DNA of 64,000 nucleotides from Brachypodius melanocephalos (taxonomy: Eukaryota > Chordata > Aves > Passeriformes > Pycnonotidae), in assembly GCA_013398615.1 (NCBI GenBank), contig VZSR01001477.1:2054929-2118928 (forward strand), written 5' to 3'. The translations under genes and the position numbers were made by a program. Positions 1 through 13,123 of the stretch are shown piece after piece. How positions within the stretch are numbered: position 1 is the first letter of the stretch; each line of letters starts with the position of its first letter. The notes under the pieces are model-generated. The model saw only the letters and a list, made by a program, of their open reading frames with translations. It searched no databases and was not told the DNA's origin.

Positions 1-1345
1 CACCAAAGTCCTCAGAACAAAGGATATAGCTATAGGAGACAACCAAGGTAGCTTGTTTTGGTAAACTTATCAGTACTGAATGGACTAGAATGTATAATGA
101 ATATAATAACATGCAACATATATGCAACATAAACATGTAAAGATACATGAAAGGCATGCTTAAAAGCTGCAAAAAATAAGGCCGCAAAAAAAGATATTTA
201 ATATTTTCTATGAGAAAAGGAAAAGCAAGATTAATCTTGAAACAATTCAGGGAGGAATCTAATTTTGGAAAGCTGTCTTACAACATTCTCTAGCAGAATG
301 AGAGGCAGGGAGAAAACAACTGATTTTTAAGAAGATTGGTATGTTTATGACATGACCATATGACCTGGTTCCCTGACATGAGAGTGTGCTAGGCACAATG
401 ACCTCTACAGTATTTGTAGCTCTCTGAGATGTTGACCTCCTAATGCTGCTAAGCAACACATTCTGGCATGATTATGATTCATGACCACTTTGAATTTGAA
501 TGGTCCATTGCCAGACATCAACTCAAGATTCAGTAAACACATTTCGTATGAATGTCACCCATTTAATATACATAACTCAGCAAAACTGTTGAAAGGAAGT
601 AATAATGAAAGTAGAGTATAAAGGTCTTAAAAAACAATAAAAGCCTCTGTATATGCTAATTCTACAACATAATACAATATTTATATACAAAATAGACATG
701 TTTAAAGTCCTAAAGTACATGCCATATACATTATTTGCAGAGAAAACATAGTAAAGGACAATGTGGTCCCATATATGTCTTAATTGTTCTGGTCATCTTA
801 AAAACAATTTGGCTCAAGCAAGGTCATGTCCTCAGCTGCAGGTAGCACCACTGTCTGCATTAGAAAGAACTTTAAAAAAACCCAGTCCCTGAAGTTTCTT
901 CCCAAGAGTAAATGCTATTTTTAATTGGTGAAAAATAGAGCATACTAATTCTATCAAATCCGTGAATGAATTACATATGTGACTATGTTAACTTGATTAG
1001 GGTATTGCTTATGAAGACAGTTTTGGGAACGGAAATATATAAAGCATCTAAGGAAATTTTGTCAGGACAGCATTATTTACAGAGCAAATTCTTCTTTCCT
1101 GTGGAAATATTTTGTGTCAGTTTTTAAAAATTCATAAAAGGCTGAAAGGCTCCACAATCCAACTTTTTCTTAAAAACAACAATAAAAATTAGTATTTTTC
1201 TATCTAATTGTTAAGAACTAAGAAATGATCTGTTCCACAATTTGCAATTAAATTGCAGAACACAATCCTGTGTTTCAGAACTTTTTGGTACAGGAAGAAA
1301 GATTTCTTTCATTTAAATAGAAAAGAAGTAATGGGCATAAGTTAA
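1..1345. other. Unique AT-rich noncoding sequence
   Basis: No gene, RNA gene or recognisable repeat is visible here. The only frame of note is a 66-codon minus-strand frame (259-459) without a recognisable domain or codon bias. The sequence looks intronic or intergenic. Confidence 0.6.
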
Positions 1346-1444
1346 AAAAAACCAACTAAACAAAAAAAAAAAAAAAACAAGAAAAAAATCAAATCAAAAC
1401 AAAATCAAATAAAACCAAAAAAACCACAACAAAACAAAACCTCC
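1346..1444 (+). repeat. A-rich low-complexity tract
   Basis: A run of about 16 A is followed by A blocks punctuated by single or paired C and by ATC units. It immediately precedes the CR1 fragment. Similar A/C-rich tracts recur near 2,905, 12,757, 31,048, 39,081 and 46,760, all A-rich on this strand. Confidence 0.85.
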
Positions 1445-1469
1445 TTAATGAAACGACACCAAATAAATA

Positions 1470-1702
1470 CAAAATTATTCCTGAAACACAAGAAGACACT
1501 ACTTTACTGTGAGGTTGATCAAAACTGGCACAGGTTGCCCAGAGATGTTGTAGAATCTCCCTTCCTGGAGATATGCAAAAGCTATTTGAGGGGCAGCCTA
1601 TTCTAGGCAGCTCTTCTATAGCAAGAGGGTTAGACAAGACAATCTGAAGAATTGTCTGCCAGCCTTAACCATTCTGTGGTTATTGTGTCTCTCTGTGATA
1701 AC
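1470..1702 (+). mobile_element. CR1 LINE 3' fragment
   Basis: This is the 3' end of a chicken-repeat-1 (CR1) non-LTR retrotransposon in forward orientation. The stretch CACAGGTTGCCCAGAGATGT (1531-1550), the following 'gaatctcccttcctggagat' and 'ttagacaagacaat' segments match the C-terminal ORF2 and 3'-UTR part of avian CR1. The end shows the degraded octamer tail CCATTCTGTG, then a second TCTCTGTG-like unit. It is 5'-truncated, as most avian CR1 copies are, and carries many substitutions and indels, so it is old and inactive. A minus-strand frame across it (1389-1637) is antisense and not a gene. The left boundary is fuzzy because the A-rich tract abuts it. Confidence 0.85.
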
Positions 1703-2904
1703 TCTGTATAATTTTCTCTGATATCCAGATTGACATTTGCTTGTCTAAATCTGTGGTTTAAAAATTAACACGATGATAAAGTTTGGAATTTTCAGCATAT
1801 TTTTGGTTGGATTCGGAATTAGTCTTATTTTTCACTTACTAATACCATGCAAAAAGACCACACAAGCAAAAGATGTATCCCATATCCTATTAAAAAAAGG
1901 CCATACCAACAAAAAATAAGGAGATATTAATACAATAAATTAAAAATACTTCTAGAATAATAATAGAGTAGCATAAAACAAGTCATAATGTCAGCTTAAT
2001 TCTTACTTGAACTAATTTGAGGTGCTATGGTTTCTGGTTTCTGGTTTCTGAGCAACTCAGTCTCTAAGCTGCCTGCTTAAGTTAATGTGCAAATGGCTAT
2101 TCATGCTTCAGTGCTTCTATATCAGCTTTTACTGAAGGTTGTTTTCAGAACTATTTTTACTATGTTTGCTGATTGATTAATATTTCACTTCTTAGCAGCA
2201 ATTGAAAGAAAACTTGAGTTGATCAAACAAATTAAACAGTAAGCCTTCACCATACTTGGATTGCTGCCCAAGACTTATGTAAGTCAAATCAAAGATCAAC
2301 ATATGTGGCAAACTTTATCAGCAAGATTTTAAGTGAGCCTGTTGTGAAAAGAACTTCAAGTGAATGCCAAAAGCGCAAAATCCCAATAAAAATGTAATAT
2401 TTTTACAAAGTAACATCTATAACATCAATCATAGATTCAGAAGTCCTGCATTTATAACAGTGCACGGGCTTGCTTTCTTTAACAAACCCAGAACTGTAAA
2501 AGAATATGCTTTTGAAGTACTGCTTGCTGCACTGGCTGATCTTCACAAGAGTGAACCCCTGAATTTCCAGGTGTTGGGTCTCTGGATCCAAACTGAAAGG
2601 CAATGCTTGCTTTAGTGAAAAATAGGTGGACCATATCAAACACAAACAGCGAGTCTTCTTCCATTTACATGGCTTTGGGTGGCTCACCTCACTATAATAT
2701 GCAATTATACAATTTAAAATGCAGAGCAGGACATAGGTCTCGTTTGAATAGGGTAAGGAGGGAGGGTTATTGTGGGTAGAGTTCATAGAGTGTGATTAAT
2801 AGCATTAAGTCATTTTGGTCAGTTGCCCTGAAGGAAAAGAAGGAAAACTACTAACTGCTTGGAGGTTTTGTGCCCCAGTAAACCACAACTTAAAAATCAA
2901 TTCT
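1703..2904. other. Unique noncoding sequence
   Basis: No recognisable gene or repeat, apart from a short 7-bp triplication (TGGTTTC units) at about 2028-2050. Frames at 2364-2615 (+) and 2403-2786 (-) overlap each other and have no recognisable domain. Confidence 0.55.
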
Positions 2905-2983
2905 TAAAAAAAAAAAAAACCAAAAAAAACAAAAAAAACCCAAAAAACAAACAAACAAACAAAACAAACCAACCAAAAAAGCT
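2905..2983 (+). repeat. A-rich / (AAAC)n low-complexity tract
   Basis: A run of 14 A leads into A-blocks separated by CC or CCC and then AAAC tetranucleotide repeats. It is a low-complexity tract with no coding potential. Confidence 0.9.
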
Positions 2984-5900
2984 CAACTGACAAAACTAGT
3001 AGCTACATAGAATGAAAAAGGTACACATATGCCATAAAACACAAATATAGACATATAGACAAAGGCAAGATCACCTGAGCTATATATTGACATATATTAT
3101 GTCCATACATAATAGATATATGTATAAATTTAGAAGCAAGTGTGTAAAAGACCACAGATGAAGACATAGTTATGATTTTGAATTACTGTTTCTCTCATAC
3201 TTGCATTAACAAAAGACTCATTAGAGGAAGAAAATACCTTTTAGTCAAAAGTAAGAATGGTGAAATGCTCATAGAACTGATGGGCAGTTCAGATTCAGAC
3301 TACTGGCATTCACGTATCAGCGTATTTAGTAGTGATATGCATACTGACTGTATTATTCCTGATAATCTGAACTTTATCAATGTCTGAGATGATGGAGTAA
3401 ACTGTTCTCTATGAGAATGAGTATATCAAAGCAGTAATTATTGTACAAATCATTCTAGAGTTATCCTTCAAATGAGAAAGACGTTGATAGAGTAAATTGT
3501 TCTATAGAAACATTTTACTTTTCTATTTCAGAGGAAGGAGAGAAGAACTAATACCAAGAAAACATCTGTGGAATGGGTCTTCTGCTCTTTGGAGGATGTG
3601 ATTTAACCTATCCCTACTAAATCAATTAAAATGTATAGTTTGGACACAGTTTAAACACTCACAGCTGAAACTAACATCCTGAAAATGCCTGTTATTCTGG
3701 CACTGAGCCCTGGAAGAAATTCAACTCTTTAGAAGATGCAGATTTTTATCTGAAAATTTCTAAGGCTCCTGAAATTTTGCTTCTCTAAGTTATCAGAAAT
3801 GCTCTGTTTTTTTCAGAGTTCAAGAGGCAGTGCAAATTTACATCAAAACCTTACAGGTATCCCAATATGGACTGTTCCTTCCCTTCTGAGTTCTGCTCCT
3901 GCTGAAATGTAGCCACCATAGGAAAACATGGAAGAAACATTAAGCCAGAAACAAAGGAAGGGAAATAGAGACAGAAGCTCTCTCATATAGATGAGAAAAT
4001 GATAACTTGCAATTCTGATAGAAACCTAGTTTCAGTGACATTTAAGCATAAGGCAAGTCAAAGCAGGAATCAGAAACTGATCTCATATATTCAAACACTG
4101 TGCTAGAGTCTCACTCTTTGACTGAAAGCCTTCCAAGGCTGAAGGCACATTTTTATCCCCAGTATTCCATACTAACTAGCTCAGATGAAGACTTTGGACA
4201 CTGTATCTACATGCTTAACTTTTCCTGAGTCCCACATAAAGCCTTGGTGTAAGGTTTCAGGCTCATCTTCAGAGGCAGACATCAGGAAGCAGGCATTTCG
4301 GTACATCGTCGATAGACTTCTACAGGGATTGAGAATTTTTGAATCTAATTAAAAAGGAAAAGCAAAAATTATAGACTGTATGCTTAACTTAATAGGTTAT
4401 GAGGCACAAATCAAATACCTACAAGTGATCTTGTTACAAATCTTGACCTGATATCCAAACTGTCTTGATTCATTTTGTTGTCATATTTAAAATAAAACAA
4501 TTAGGCAGAATCAACAAACTGTGCTCATTTCTCTGATTTATTATCATTACATTATCAAGAAATATATTACTGGACTATATTTTAAACACATTTTTATACA
4601 TTTAGCTCATGAAAGAGGCTGACTTTATAAAATCCAAACAGTTGTATACAACTTCCTCTAATTTTTTTTGCTGTTCTTCCTCAAAAGTAGGCAAAATATT
4701 ATGTTAGGAAACTATATTTACAGTGTTTAGAACAAAGCATATAAAAATTAATAAATTAAATGATAACTAAAGGAACAATGCCTTTAGTTGCAATTAGTCA
4801 CAAATAAATTAATTACACACCTTACATATCTATACGGATAGTGTTGATTGTTCCATCTCTGCAGATATAGACTGCATGATATGTAACTCATTGGATTCAT
4901 TTTTCTGTCATCTTTTCCCAGTTTTTTACATAAAGTCTGGATGTAATTGCTATTCCTGCATACGTGATTCAAAGGGCAGGCACTATGGATTGATATACCA
5001 TAAGAAGTAATTTGATTTGGAATCCATTTCTTGCCTAATCTTTCCTAACTTCCCACTTTCCATTAGATTTGTCACAGAACATCAAACATTCCAGACAGCT
5101 ATCTGCACTAGCCTATTTCCAATGTCATCCTGATAAAGGAAAATCAAATCCTAGTGTATCCAAGTGCTTCTATTACTTGCCCTGAAACATTCTAATCTAA
5201 TATCCAAAACACAAGCGAAGATATTTTTTACTTTTTATAACACTTTCCCCTAAAATGAAGTTGAATCCATGATTTTCTGACTCAAAAACTGAGATACACA
5301 GTTATGTGTTTACAGCATTGAAAGTTGTTAATGAATTTTAATACTAGAAAACCTATAAATAATTTAACTAATTATGGACTTGGTCCATTTTAACTAACCC
5401 ATTTCTTCCAATAGTTATTGAAATATTCTAGGCACATCTTGGACAGCACTGCTCCAGACAGCTTGAAATTGAATCTCCACAAAAATAATGCTGCTGAAAA
5501 TCTAAGGGTGGAGAGTTGTTTGTATTATAAGGACTGGAACAATCCACATTTGATGGTGAAAAATGATGCCTCTGGGTCCTTGAGCTAAAATACGTGTTTT
5601 CAATGTGCACAATTTAAATGAAGTGCAATATTTCTAGAGATGGAAAAACTCTATAGGGAATGGAGTAGGTTCATTGCAATGGTTGGCATTAGCAGGTTAA
5701 ATCTCTGGTGAGTATCTTCCCCAGAGAAAGTGTTCAGCACAACTGAATGAAAATATGGGATAAAAAGGTTGTAAAAAAGCATTTCATTTAAAAAAAATCT
5801 ATGTAATAAAGACAAGCTGTAAAATCAACAGGGTTAAAGAGAATTAAGAATCTCCCTAATAACAGCTATTTTAAGCCTTCTAGCACCTCTTACTGGAGTT

Positions 5901-8900
5901 CTATTTTTAATACCTATTGGATAAACTAAGGTGGAAAAAATAAATAACCCTTCTAAACAGAAGCTCTGACTGAAAGAAGGATACATAAACAGATTCTAAA
6001 TAAATATGGAAGAGGACCTCAGCTGATATAACCAGGGTGATTTTACTGATTCAGGAGATTAAAATTAACTGCTGTTTAAGTTTATTCTACAGAACATGGT
6101 CTCAGCCTTGCATTTTAAAATCACACCTGCTCTCTTGCTCTACAGGTTCCAAACAAGACTTGACTGAAGATCCTTCAGGGGTGATTTATTCTGTTTAGTG
6201 ATAAGAAAGCTGAATGACCCCAGTTTTAGGATAAGTAATAACTTGTGATTTCATAAACTCTTAAATTAAGAGGGATATAAAGGACCCTTATGAATACTAC
6301 TGCTCGACCTCTTGTTCAGCATATGCCAGAAAGCTGAAATACAGTGATGCACAACCTCCATTGCCCTCAATTTAAATGCCTGAGATTCTTGTGTTGCTGA
6401 AGACTGCAGTTGCCAAGAGTAGAAGCAAATAGTCTGAAGACACAAAACACAGTTACTTGGGATCTTTTCCCTCTTTCGCTGTAGCACATCAGAATTGCAT
6501 ATGTTCTGCTGTAAGCCTGGCTCTCCTGGGCAAAAGAAAAGGCATAATTCTTTTGTTTACCTCCCCAGGGTCTTTATTAACACACATACTTGGAAGACAT
6601 TATGTTATTAGTTGATTAGTAATGCAGGAATAGTTTCCAACATGAACTTGAATTTCACATATGCCAATGATGAGCTTTCATTATTTGCTCCTTATGGTCT
6701 CATCTTTTTAGACAGTTACTTGACAACAGCAATGCTTTCCTTTTGAGAAATGCCGGCAATTTGTTCTGAAAAACTTTCCTTTGAGGAGATACTGCACAGG
6801 GAATCGGCACAACAGTGCATCATGGAAATAGAAATCACCCCACTGGTTCCAGAGGCTGCAGATGGGTTGTGCGTGTACTGTTGCTTTCCTGACCACAACT
6901 TGATTGGGCAGCCAGCATGAATAAATTCTCTATCGACTGAGCTAATCTTCATATCACATTTACAGCTGCCAAGGCGAAAGGAGTGACCAATGCAAACACA
7001 GAGAGAACTGGCCAACACAAAGCTGTTGCCAGCTGCTCTTTCAGCTCTGAAGGACATGTGTAGCTTGGCTGAATTAGTGCAGTGTTTTCTTAAACAGGCT
7101 TGAACAGCTCAGACACAGTTTTCAGAGCAGAACATTTGAAAAGGTGAACTTTCCTCCTTCTTGGTACCAGTGACTATGTCTAAATATTCCTTAACTATAA
7201 ATAAGATCTCAACTGTTTGTTTATAAATAATTTCTGTTGGGAGAGTAAACAATCATGGAGTCAAACCACACAAGAAACCAGATCCTACTTCTGAAATGTT
7301 TACCTTCAGAAGCAAAGAAAAAAGGAATATACTGAAAAATGTACACCAAGACAAAAAGTATCACGTGATTAAAACCCAGATTAAGGAACTCCTGCAGTGT
7401 TCTCTGTCTCCAACAACCCCCTTATTCCACAGGATGTTAATTTATATCTTGCTGTTTTTTCTTCTCTGGGTTAAATGGAATGGTTCTTAACTGATCTTTG
7501 TAGAGAAACTACTGCCTCCATGGTACAGACTTTCATTCCCAGAGGAGCGTCCAAATACTCTGAGTACTTTTTGGTTGTTCTATTTATTCTCTTCCATCAT
7601 TCTACGAGTTATTAAATCTGAATTTTCAATTATTTGCAAAGATTTATTTGAGTATGGTCATTTAGTTTCAGCCTATTAATTCTTTTTGAGGAAAATGGGG
7701 AATTTATCTCTTCTTTAAACATACAGTAGTATAAAAAAAAGTCTTTTGAGGCAAGTACAAACTACACATATTAAAAAAATACACTATACAAATGAAATTT
7801 CCCTTTAAATGATGTGCAGCTCTACTCAGATGACTGTAGTGGTTCTTCATTTTCCTGTTGCAGACCAACAACCTTCACTTTAGTGAGGATTCTGCTGGAA
7901 GCTAGGCCAGTGTTAAATAGGACTATCCATTTTGAGGACACAATAGATATCTAATTCTTTATCTTTTTCAAGTGAAAATATAATCCTAATTTTTGTTCAT
8001 GCTTTAGATTAACTATTTACAATAACTTCACTTCCATGGATAAAATAACTTGATATGGGTTGTTTTTAAAAGTGCTGTAAGATTTGTAGCTTTAGAAACC
8101 AGTCTTATTTACATTTTTTATAATTAAACATTTACAATTGTATCATTAATTAGGCATTAGATATTTAGCACTTTTGCATGGGGTATACAAAATTGCATTT
8201 ATGAATAATCCTTGACAGCCAGCCTAGGGGAGACAGAGAGATGATGTGTTCCTTTAGACACATTACTTAAATGTGCTAACTGTTCCTCCTATTTGTCTTG
8301 TACCATTTTAAATTCACCTTTCCATGCTCTACTGATCACTTAGCATCTGATCATTTGATCATGTCTGTGAGGTCTCTAGGACATAGCTCAATAATTCAGA
8401 ATTCTGAAAAGCGATTGTGAGTTTGGATTTCTCAGTTTTCAGGTGTTCCAATTCCATCAAGGGGTCCAGATTGTCAGAATGCATCCTCCAAAAATAATCC
8501 TTCTTAAGGGTACCTCAGCTCCTGAAATTCCCAAAACAACCACTACTGTCCAGAAATATTTAATAATTTGCATTTCTACATCATTTGTAAAGCACAAACC
8601 AGAGAGAGAAGAAACTGTTAATTAATTTAAATCATAGCCGGGTAATTTAAACTCAATATTATTAAATGCTATCACCTAAAACTTTATCAATATATTCCAA
8701 TCATTTTTACAACATATTTTTTTCCCTTTTTAGCCTCTGTTTCTGTAGAGTTTCATGTACTTGAATCATTTGAACATAAAAAACCCCTGTCTTTGTTTTA
8801 AATGGGACTATTCAAATTACAAATCTGCCCCTCCATTTGCAGGTACTAATAAGACAGATGTCAGTAAATTGTACATTACATTGTGGGAATACACAAAAAG

Positions 8901-9439
8901 ATACTTAAAGCCAGTTCTCACTGCCTTCATGTTTATGTTTTTTGCACATAAAATTATTAATTTTTTCTGCCCCATAGTCATCACATATGTTTGTTGGAGC
9001 TACCTGATAAACCTGATAAATGCTATTAAATTCCATATGAAGATGTTAATTATTTGTTTCCTACAGGATTTATTCCTAAATTTGTTAAAAGCTATGCTGT
9101 TTTCATTACTACTAGCTGTTGTCCATCTATTACATTTTAAACCTGTGACTTCTAAAATTATTTTTCGTAAGAAAGTTAATAGAATACATCAGGCAAAATT
9201 GCCATTTTTAAGGTGGATTTCTGTGTTTTCTTTATTATACAAATCAAAATTTCCATACAACTACTGACTCTTTGAATTGTTATGCAGAATGTGACTTGCA
9301 ATATAGCATTTTTCTAAGCTGGTACTGCACTACTTCATCACAGCCCCATTTCATGCATAACGCCTAGGGATAGGATAAAAGAACCCAGAAAAGTAATGCC
9401 TTTTGAGCCCCAGAGCTTCTGCTCCACAGAAGAGGAACA
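2984..9439. other. Long unique AT-rich noncoding stretch
   Basis: I see no gene, RNA gene or confident mobile element in these 6.4 kb. The longest frames are 113 codons at 6716-7057 (-) and 170 codons at 8755-9267 (+). The latter translates to a Phe/Leu/Ile/Lys-rich product as expected from AT-rich DNA. Neither shows a recognisable domain, and no convincing splice context was noted. Confidence 0.55.
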
Positions 9440-9870
9440 TAAAACCACAAAAAGAATGCTGGAAGGTACTTTAAGATATTGCTTAGTCGTTCTTTCTTTC
9501 CTCTCTCAAGCAATTATGTCTGGGGCTAGCTTGAAAGATGTTTGTCTAATATAAAAATTTTCAGTGGGTAATGTAAATCTCTCCCACTGCAATTTAAGCT
9601 CTTCATTGTCTTCTATTGATCATGAACATAAGAAAGGGATTCTTCCCTTCCTCTTTGAGGTGGTTTTTATGTACTTGAATGCCATTAACATGTTTCTCTT
9701 CTGTCTTTGTTTGCTGACTCTCAAGAGATCAAGTAGTCCAGTCTTTTCTAGAAAATCATGATTTTTAAACCCTTGACCATTCTTGACCATTCTTTTCTAC
9801 TGTTTCCAATTCTTCCACATTATGCTTGAAATACAAAGGTTGCAGCACAGAGATTACAATTTATATACTA
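9440..9870 (-). mobile_element. Ancient, decayed CR1-like LINE fragment
   Basis: Read on the minus strand, the segment follows the order of an old amniote CR1 3' region. On the plus strand the landmarks, in order, are 'gctggaaggtactttaagat' (like the CR1 end GGAAGGGACCTCAAGAGAT), 'ctcccactgcaatttaagct' (9580-9600), 'cttccctctttgagg', 'tttctcttctgtctttg' and 'ctactgtttccaattcttcc' (9798-9817). These match, in the right order and spacing, a family known from turtles, crocodilians and birds. Divergence is very high and there are internal deletions, so coding capacity is gone. It appears much older than the other CR1 copies in the window. The identification rests on remembered consensus and could be tested by sensitive profile search. 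Confidence 0.6.
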
Positions 9871-10031
9871 CATATGACAATGAAAATATATTATTTGAAT
9901 GCCTTAAGCATAACTCCCTTTTTTACTACAGCATGAAATTGGTCATCCACACATAACATGTAAATTTAAAGAACAAACCTATTTTTACAGGCTATTAGCA
10001 TCCTCCCCAAACTGTTTTGCTCTGAACTACT

Positions 10032-10093
10032 ACCTAAATGCAGACCACCTGTCTGCATTACCACCTAAATGGAGACCACCTGTCTGTACTAAG
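10032..10093. repeat. 31-bp tandem duplication, two copies
   Basis: The unit beginning ACCTAAATGCAGACCACCTG occurs at 10032 and again at 10063 (period 31) with a few substitutions. The second copy forms part of a hairpin extending to 10108. Confidence 0.9.
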
Positions 10094-10108
10094 TACAGCT
10101 TGGTCTCC
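10071..10108. repeat. Nested inverted repeat (38-nt hairpin)
   Basis: The outer arms GGAGACCA (10071-10078) and TGGTCTCC (10101-10108) are perfect complements. They enclose inner arms CTGTACT (10084-10090) and AGTACAG (10092-10098), also perfect complements around a single A. Small unpaired segments of 5 and 2 nt separate the two stems. No function is evident. Confidence 0.85.
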
Positions 10109-10349
10109 ACGTGTTTTTATGTAAATTTGCTCCCAGTTCTATATCTGAACAACAAAAGTGGTTTTCAATAATTAAATAACAGCCAGTGTACCTCCCAGAC
10201 TAGTGACTGTGTAAGATTGATTCATTGCAAGTATTGTTCTATCTTGAACCATTAATAATGCTTCTGGATGTGATCATCCAGCTAAGGACCCACCACTAAA
10301 CAATTTCACTTGAACTGGTCTCAACATTAGAAGACTTGTTAGGTGTCAG

Positions 10350-10441
10350 TTGGATTTTTTTGTTTTGGTGTGTTGTTTTGTTGAAGCTTTTTTTGGTTTT
10401 TTGGGTTTTTTTTTGTGTTGTCGTTCTTTGTTTGTTCTTTA
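10350..10441 (-). repeat. T/G-rich low-complexity tract
   Basis: T runs are interrupted by G, GG and GGG, the complement of the A/C-rich tracts elsewhere in the window. It is the one clear tract of this kind in the opposite orientation. Confidence 0.8.
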
Positions 10442-12756
10442 GTATGTCAATATCTTTAAGAATTTAGATATAGTTCTGCTATTCTTTCTCCACTGGACAC
10501 TGAGGATGTCATGCAACAGCTACTCACAACAAGTTGGGCCAAATCAGTGCAGAGTCTTATTTTGCTTATATTTTTCTACATGTTTACAAACAGTTTGACA
10601 ATTTTTCAGTATTTTTCCATACTCAGCTAACAGTTTTTACTCCTCCCTATTCCCACTTTTTAAAGAGAAGGAAGTATTTCAAGTTTACAGCCTCTAAAAA
10701 ATGTTGCTCACCGCTTTGTTCCTCAAAAAATATAATTCTTGTCTCTGAGCATGCTTTGGACATAATTCTGAGATTAATTTTATCTAGGTTGTTATCTATA
10801 AAGCATTCTGCAGCCTTTTTAATTTTCTCCTGTTCTGGGAAACAGAATTCTGGGTGGGAATTTTATCCTTTTGATTTGTCCTTAATTGTATTAGTAAGAC
10901 ACATAAAACTCTTTGACCTCCTCAGCATTATCTACTCCCCATTACCTCCTTACCCAATTTTTCCTTCTGTTTGTATTATTATTTTACATTTGTCCCCACT
11001 GTTTGAGACATGAAATATTTGTGATTCAGATTTCATTTGGAAATTGATCTCATATTAAACTCGTATCTTCTCCTTGTATTTAAATATCACTTGTCTAGAA
11101 TAAAATTTTACAAAGATTTTATGAAGCTTTATCGGAACTAACTAAAGTCTGTTTTGAAAATCAAGCAAAAAAATCTTTAGAAATTCTGTGATCTTAACTG
11201 CAAACCAAAGATAACTAACAGATTTCTGAATGGAACTTGAATGTAAGTTCATCCAGTGTAAGAAATCTTTTTAATGAGTTTTTTAGAGTTTTTTCTTTTG
11301 ATCAAGGAAAAAGTGTTCAGCAATTGAGATAATGCAAAGTAAAACTCACTGCATATCTTAATTTTGAGAGAGATGATTACTATTTTTTCATCATTTGTGT
11401 GATATGTTTTAATTAATTTCACAGAGTGAATAAAACAAAAATCTGGATGTGTAATATGATGTCTGAAGCTCAAGAATACCTGGATAATCCTCAGAAGACA
11501 TTCCAATTTAAGTGGCTAATTCTGAGGGTACTTTAAAATTGAAAAAATTAGGAAAGCATGTATTATTGCATTCAGTATGTTATGTATATCCACTTCAGTT
11601 TCAACTTAGGAATTTTCATTAGGATTTCATTTTCTCTTCTCATCCTGTATTGGTCATTTCAAGTATTGCAGCCAATTAATTGTATGATAAAGCTGATATC
11701 ACCATCTAGTTTCTAATCTTAACAGCAAATAAGTAACCAAGCATGGTATTAAAGACAGCATTACAGGGGAATAGGTCTTTAAAGCAAACAGCAATATCAC
11801 AGTACTAAAAGGATGATATTGTCCCATCAGGAACAGGGTGCACAGTGCTGATAACAATCCCACAGGAAGGAAAAGGCAACATGTAATGAAACACAACATG
11901 ACATCCCAATCAGAAGCCTGATTTAACTTTCCAAGAGCTGAGACTAAGTTTTCAGAAAGCACAATAATTATTCAAAGTTATATAAATGTTGTGAATGGCT
12001 TGTATATTTTTGTTTATTCATTCATTCTAGTAAGAACAGAAGAACTTGACATATTAGTGAAGTGTAAGGTGGGAGTGAGGTCCCTGATGATCCTATTAGC
12101 AAAATTCAGAATTTGCTACATGAGCCAGATAGAAAAAAGAAACTAGAGATCTGTCGAAAAAGATGACTAACAAAGAGCATGCTGCAGCTTAGTAGGGATA
12201 ATTACTGCAAAGTATATATGCTAATATAAAATATTTCTGTTCACAAATAAGTTTTAATGCATAATGTGGGTAAACTCTTCTTGTGAGGTTTCAATGCAGA
12301 ATTGCCAGCCACAGGCACTCAAGTTATTTTAGTACCACACCTTGTGCCCACCCCACCCAAAAGATGAGATTTGGAACAGAGCACATGTCAGGGTTAGTGA
12401 GTTTGTTTGGTTTTGTGCCTCACTGGGAATGCTTATCTTGCAATTAATATTCAGTCTGGAAGGCTAGAAACTTTTTTGATTATAAATGAAGGCTGAGGTT
12501 TCTTAGGTAATAATCTGTTTTCAGCAGCTCAAATTTCAAGCAGTAAAATAAATGAAGCCAAGCCCAACAAATAAAACTCCACCTATTATGTGATTAATAA
12601 GAAAATAACCTTAATATAAAAACTTTTCCAACTCAACTAATGTTTCCATACAGGCAAAAAATAGTTGAAATATTTGGATCCTGCAGATTTCACCAAGTAC
12701 ATACAGCAAAGATGATACTTGCCTTTTCTCTGAAAGCACAAGGCATGGCACATGCA
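10442..12756. other. Unique AT-rich noncoding sequence
   Basis: A 159-codon plus frame (10534-11013) lies in a pyrimidine-rich area, which explains its Phe/Leu/Ser richness. It has no recognisable domain. An 87-codon minus frame (11699-11962) is also unrecognised. No RNA gene or confident repeat was seen. Confidence 0.55.
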
Positions 12757-12836
12757 CAAAAAAAACCCCAACCAAACAAAAAACCCCCAAAAAACAAAAA
12801 CAAAAACAAAAACAAAAACAACAACAACAAAAAAAA
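12757..12836 (+). repeat. A/C-rich low-complexity tract, (AAAAAC)n and (AAC)n
   Basis: A runs with CC/CCCC interruptions pass into AAAAAC hexamers and then AAC trinucleotides. The opposing frames crossing it translate to Lys/Asn or Cys/Phe stretches and are artefacts of the repeat. Confidence 0.9.
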
Positions 12837-13123
12837 GACCACAAAATTCTTTGAAAATTCACACAGAAAATAGATATCCGTGTAAGGATTTTGGTATCAG
12901 TTTTACCTCCTTGGAAAGAATACATCAGTGTCCTATGCACTTCTGACAACCCAGGAGGATTTCACTACATACAGAACAGCAAAGAAAAGAGAGAATAATA
13001 GTATTTAGGACAACCCTGCTCTGTGTGTTGACTCTCGAGAATCCCACTCTAGAAGCTCTTAACTCTGTTGTAAATTGTGTATAAATTGGCTACTCAACTT
13101 TAAGTTATAACTTTTATTAAATG

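Noticed and set aside
10534..11013. 159-codon plus frame
   Set aside because: A pyrimidine-rich stretch explains the lack of stops. The product is Phe/Leu/Ser-rich with no recognisable domain.
12611..12949. Frames of poly-Lys/Asn and poly-Cys/Phe
   Set aside because: They are produced by the A/C-rich low-complexity tract at 12757-12836.
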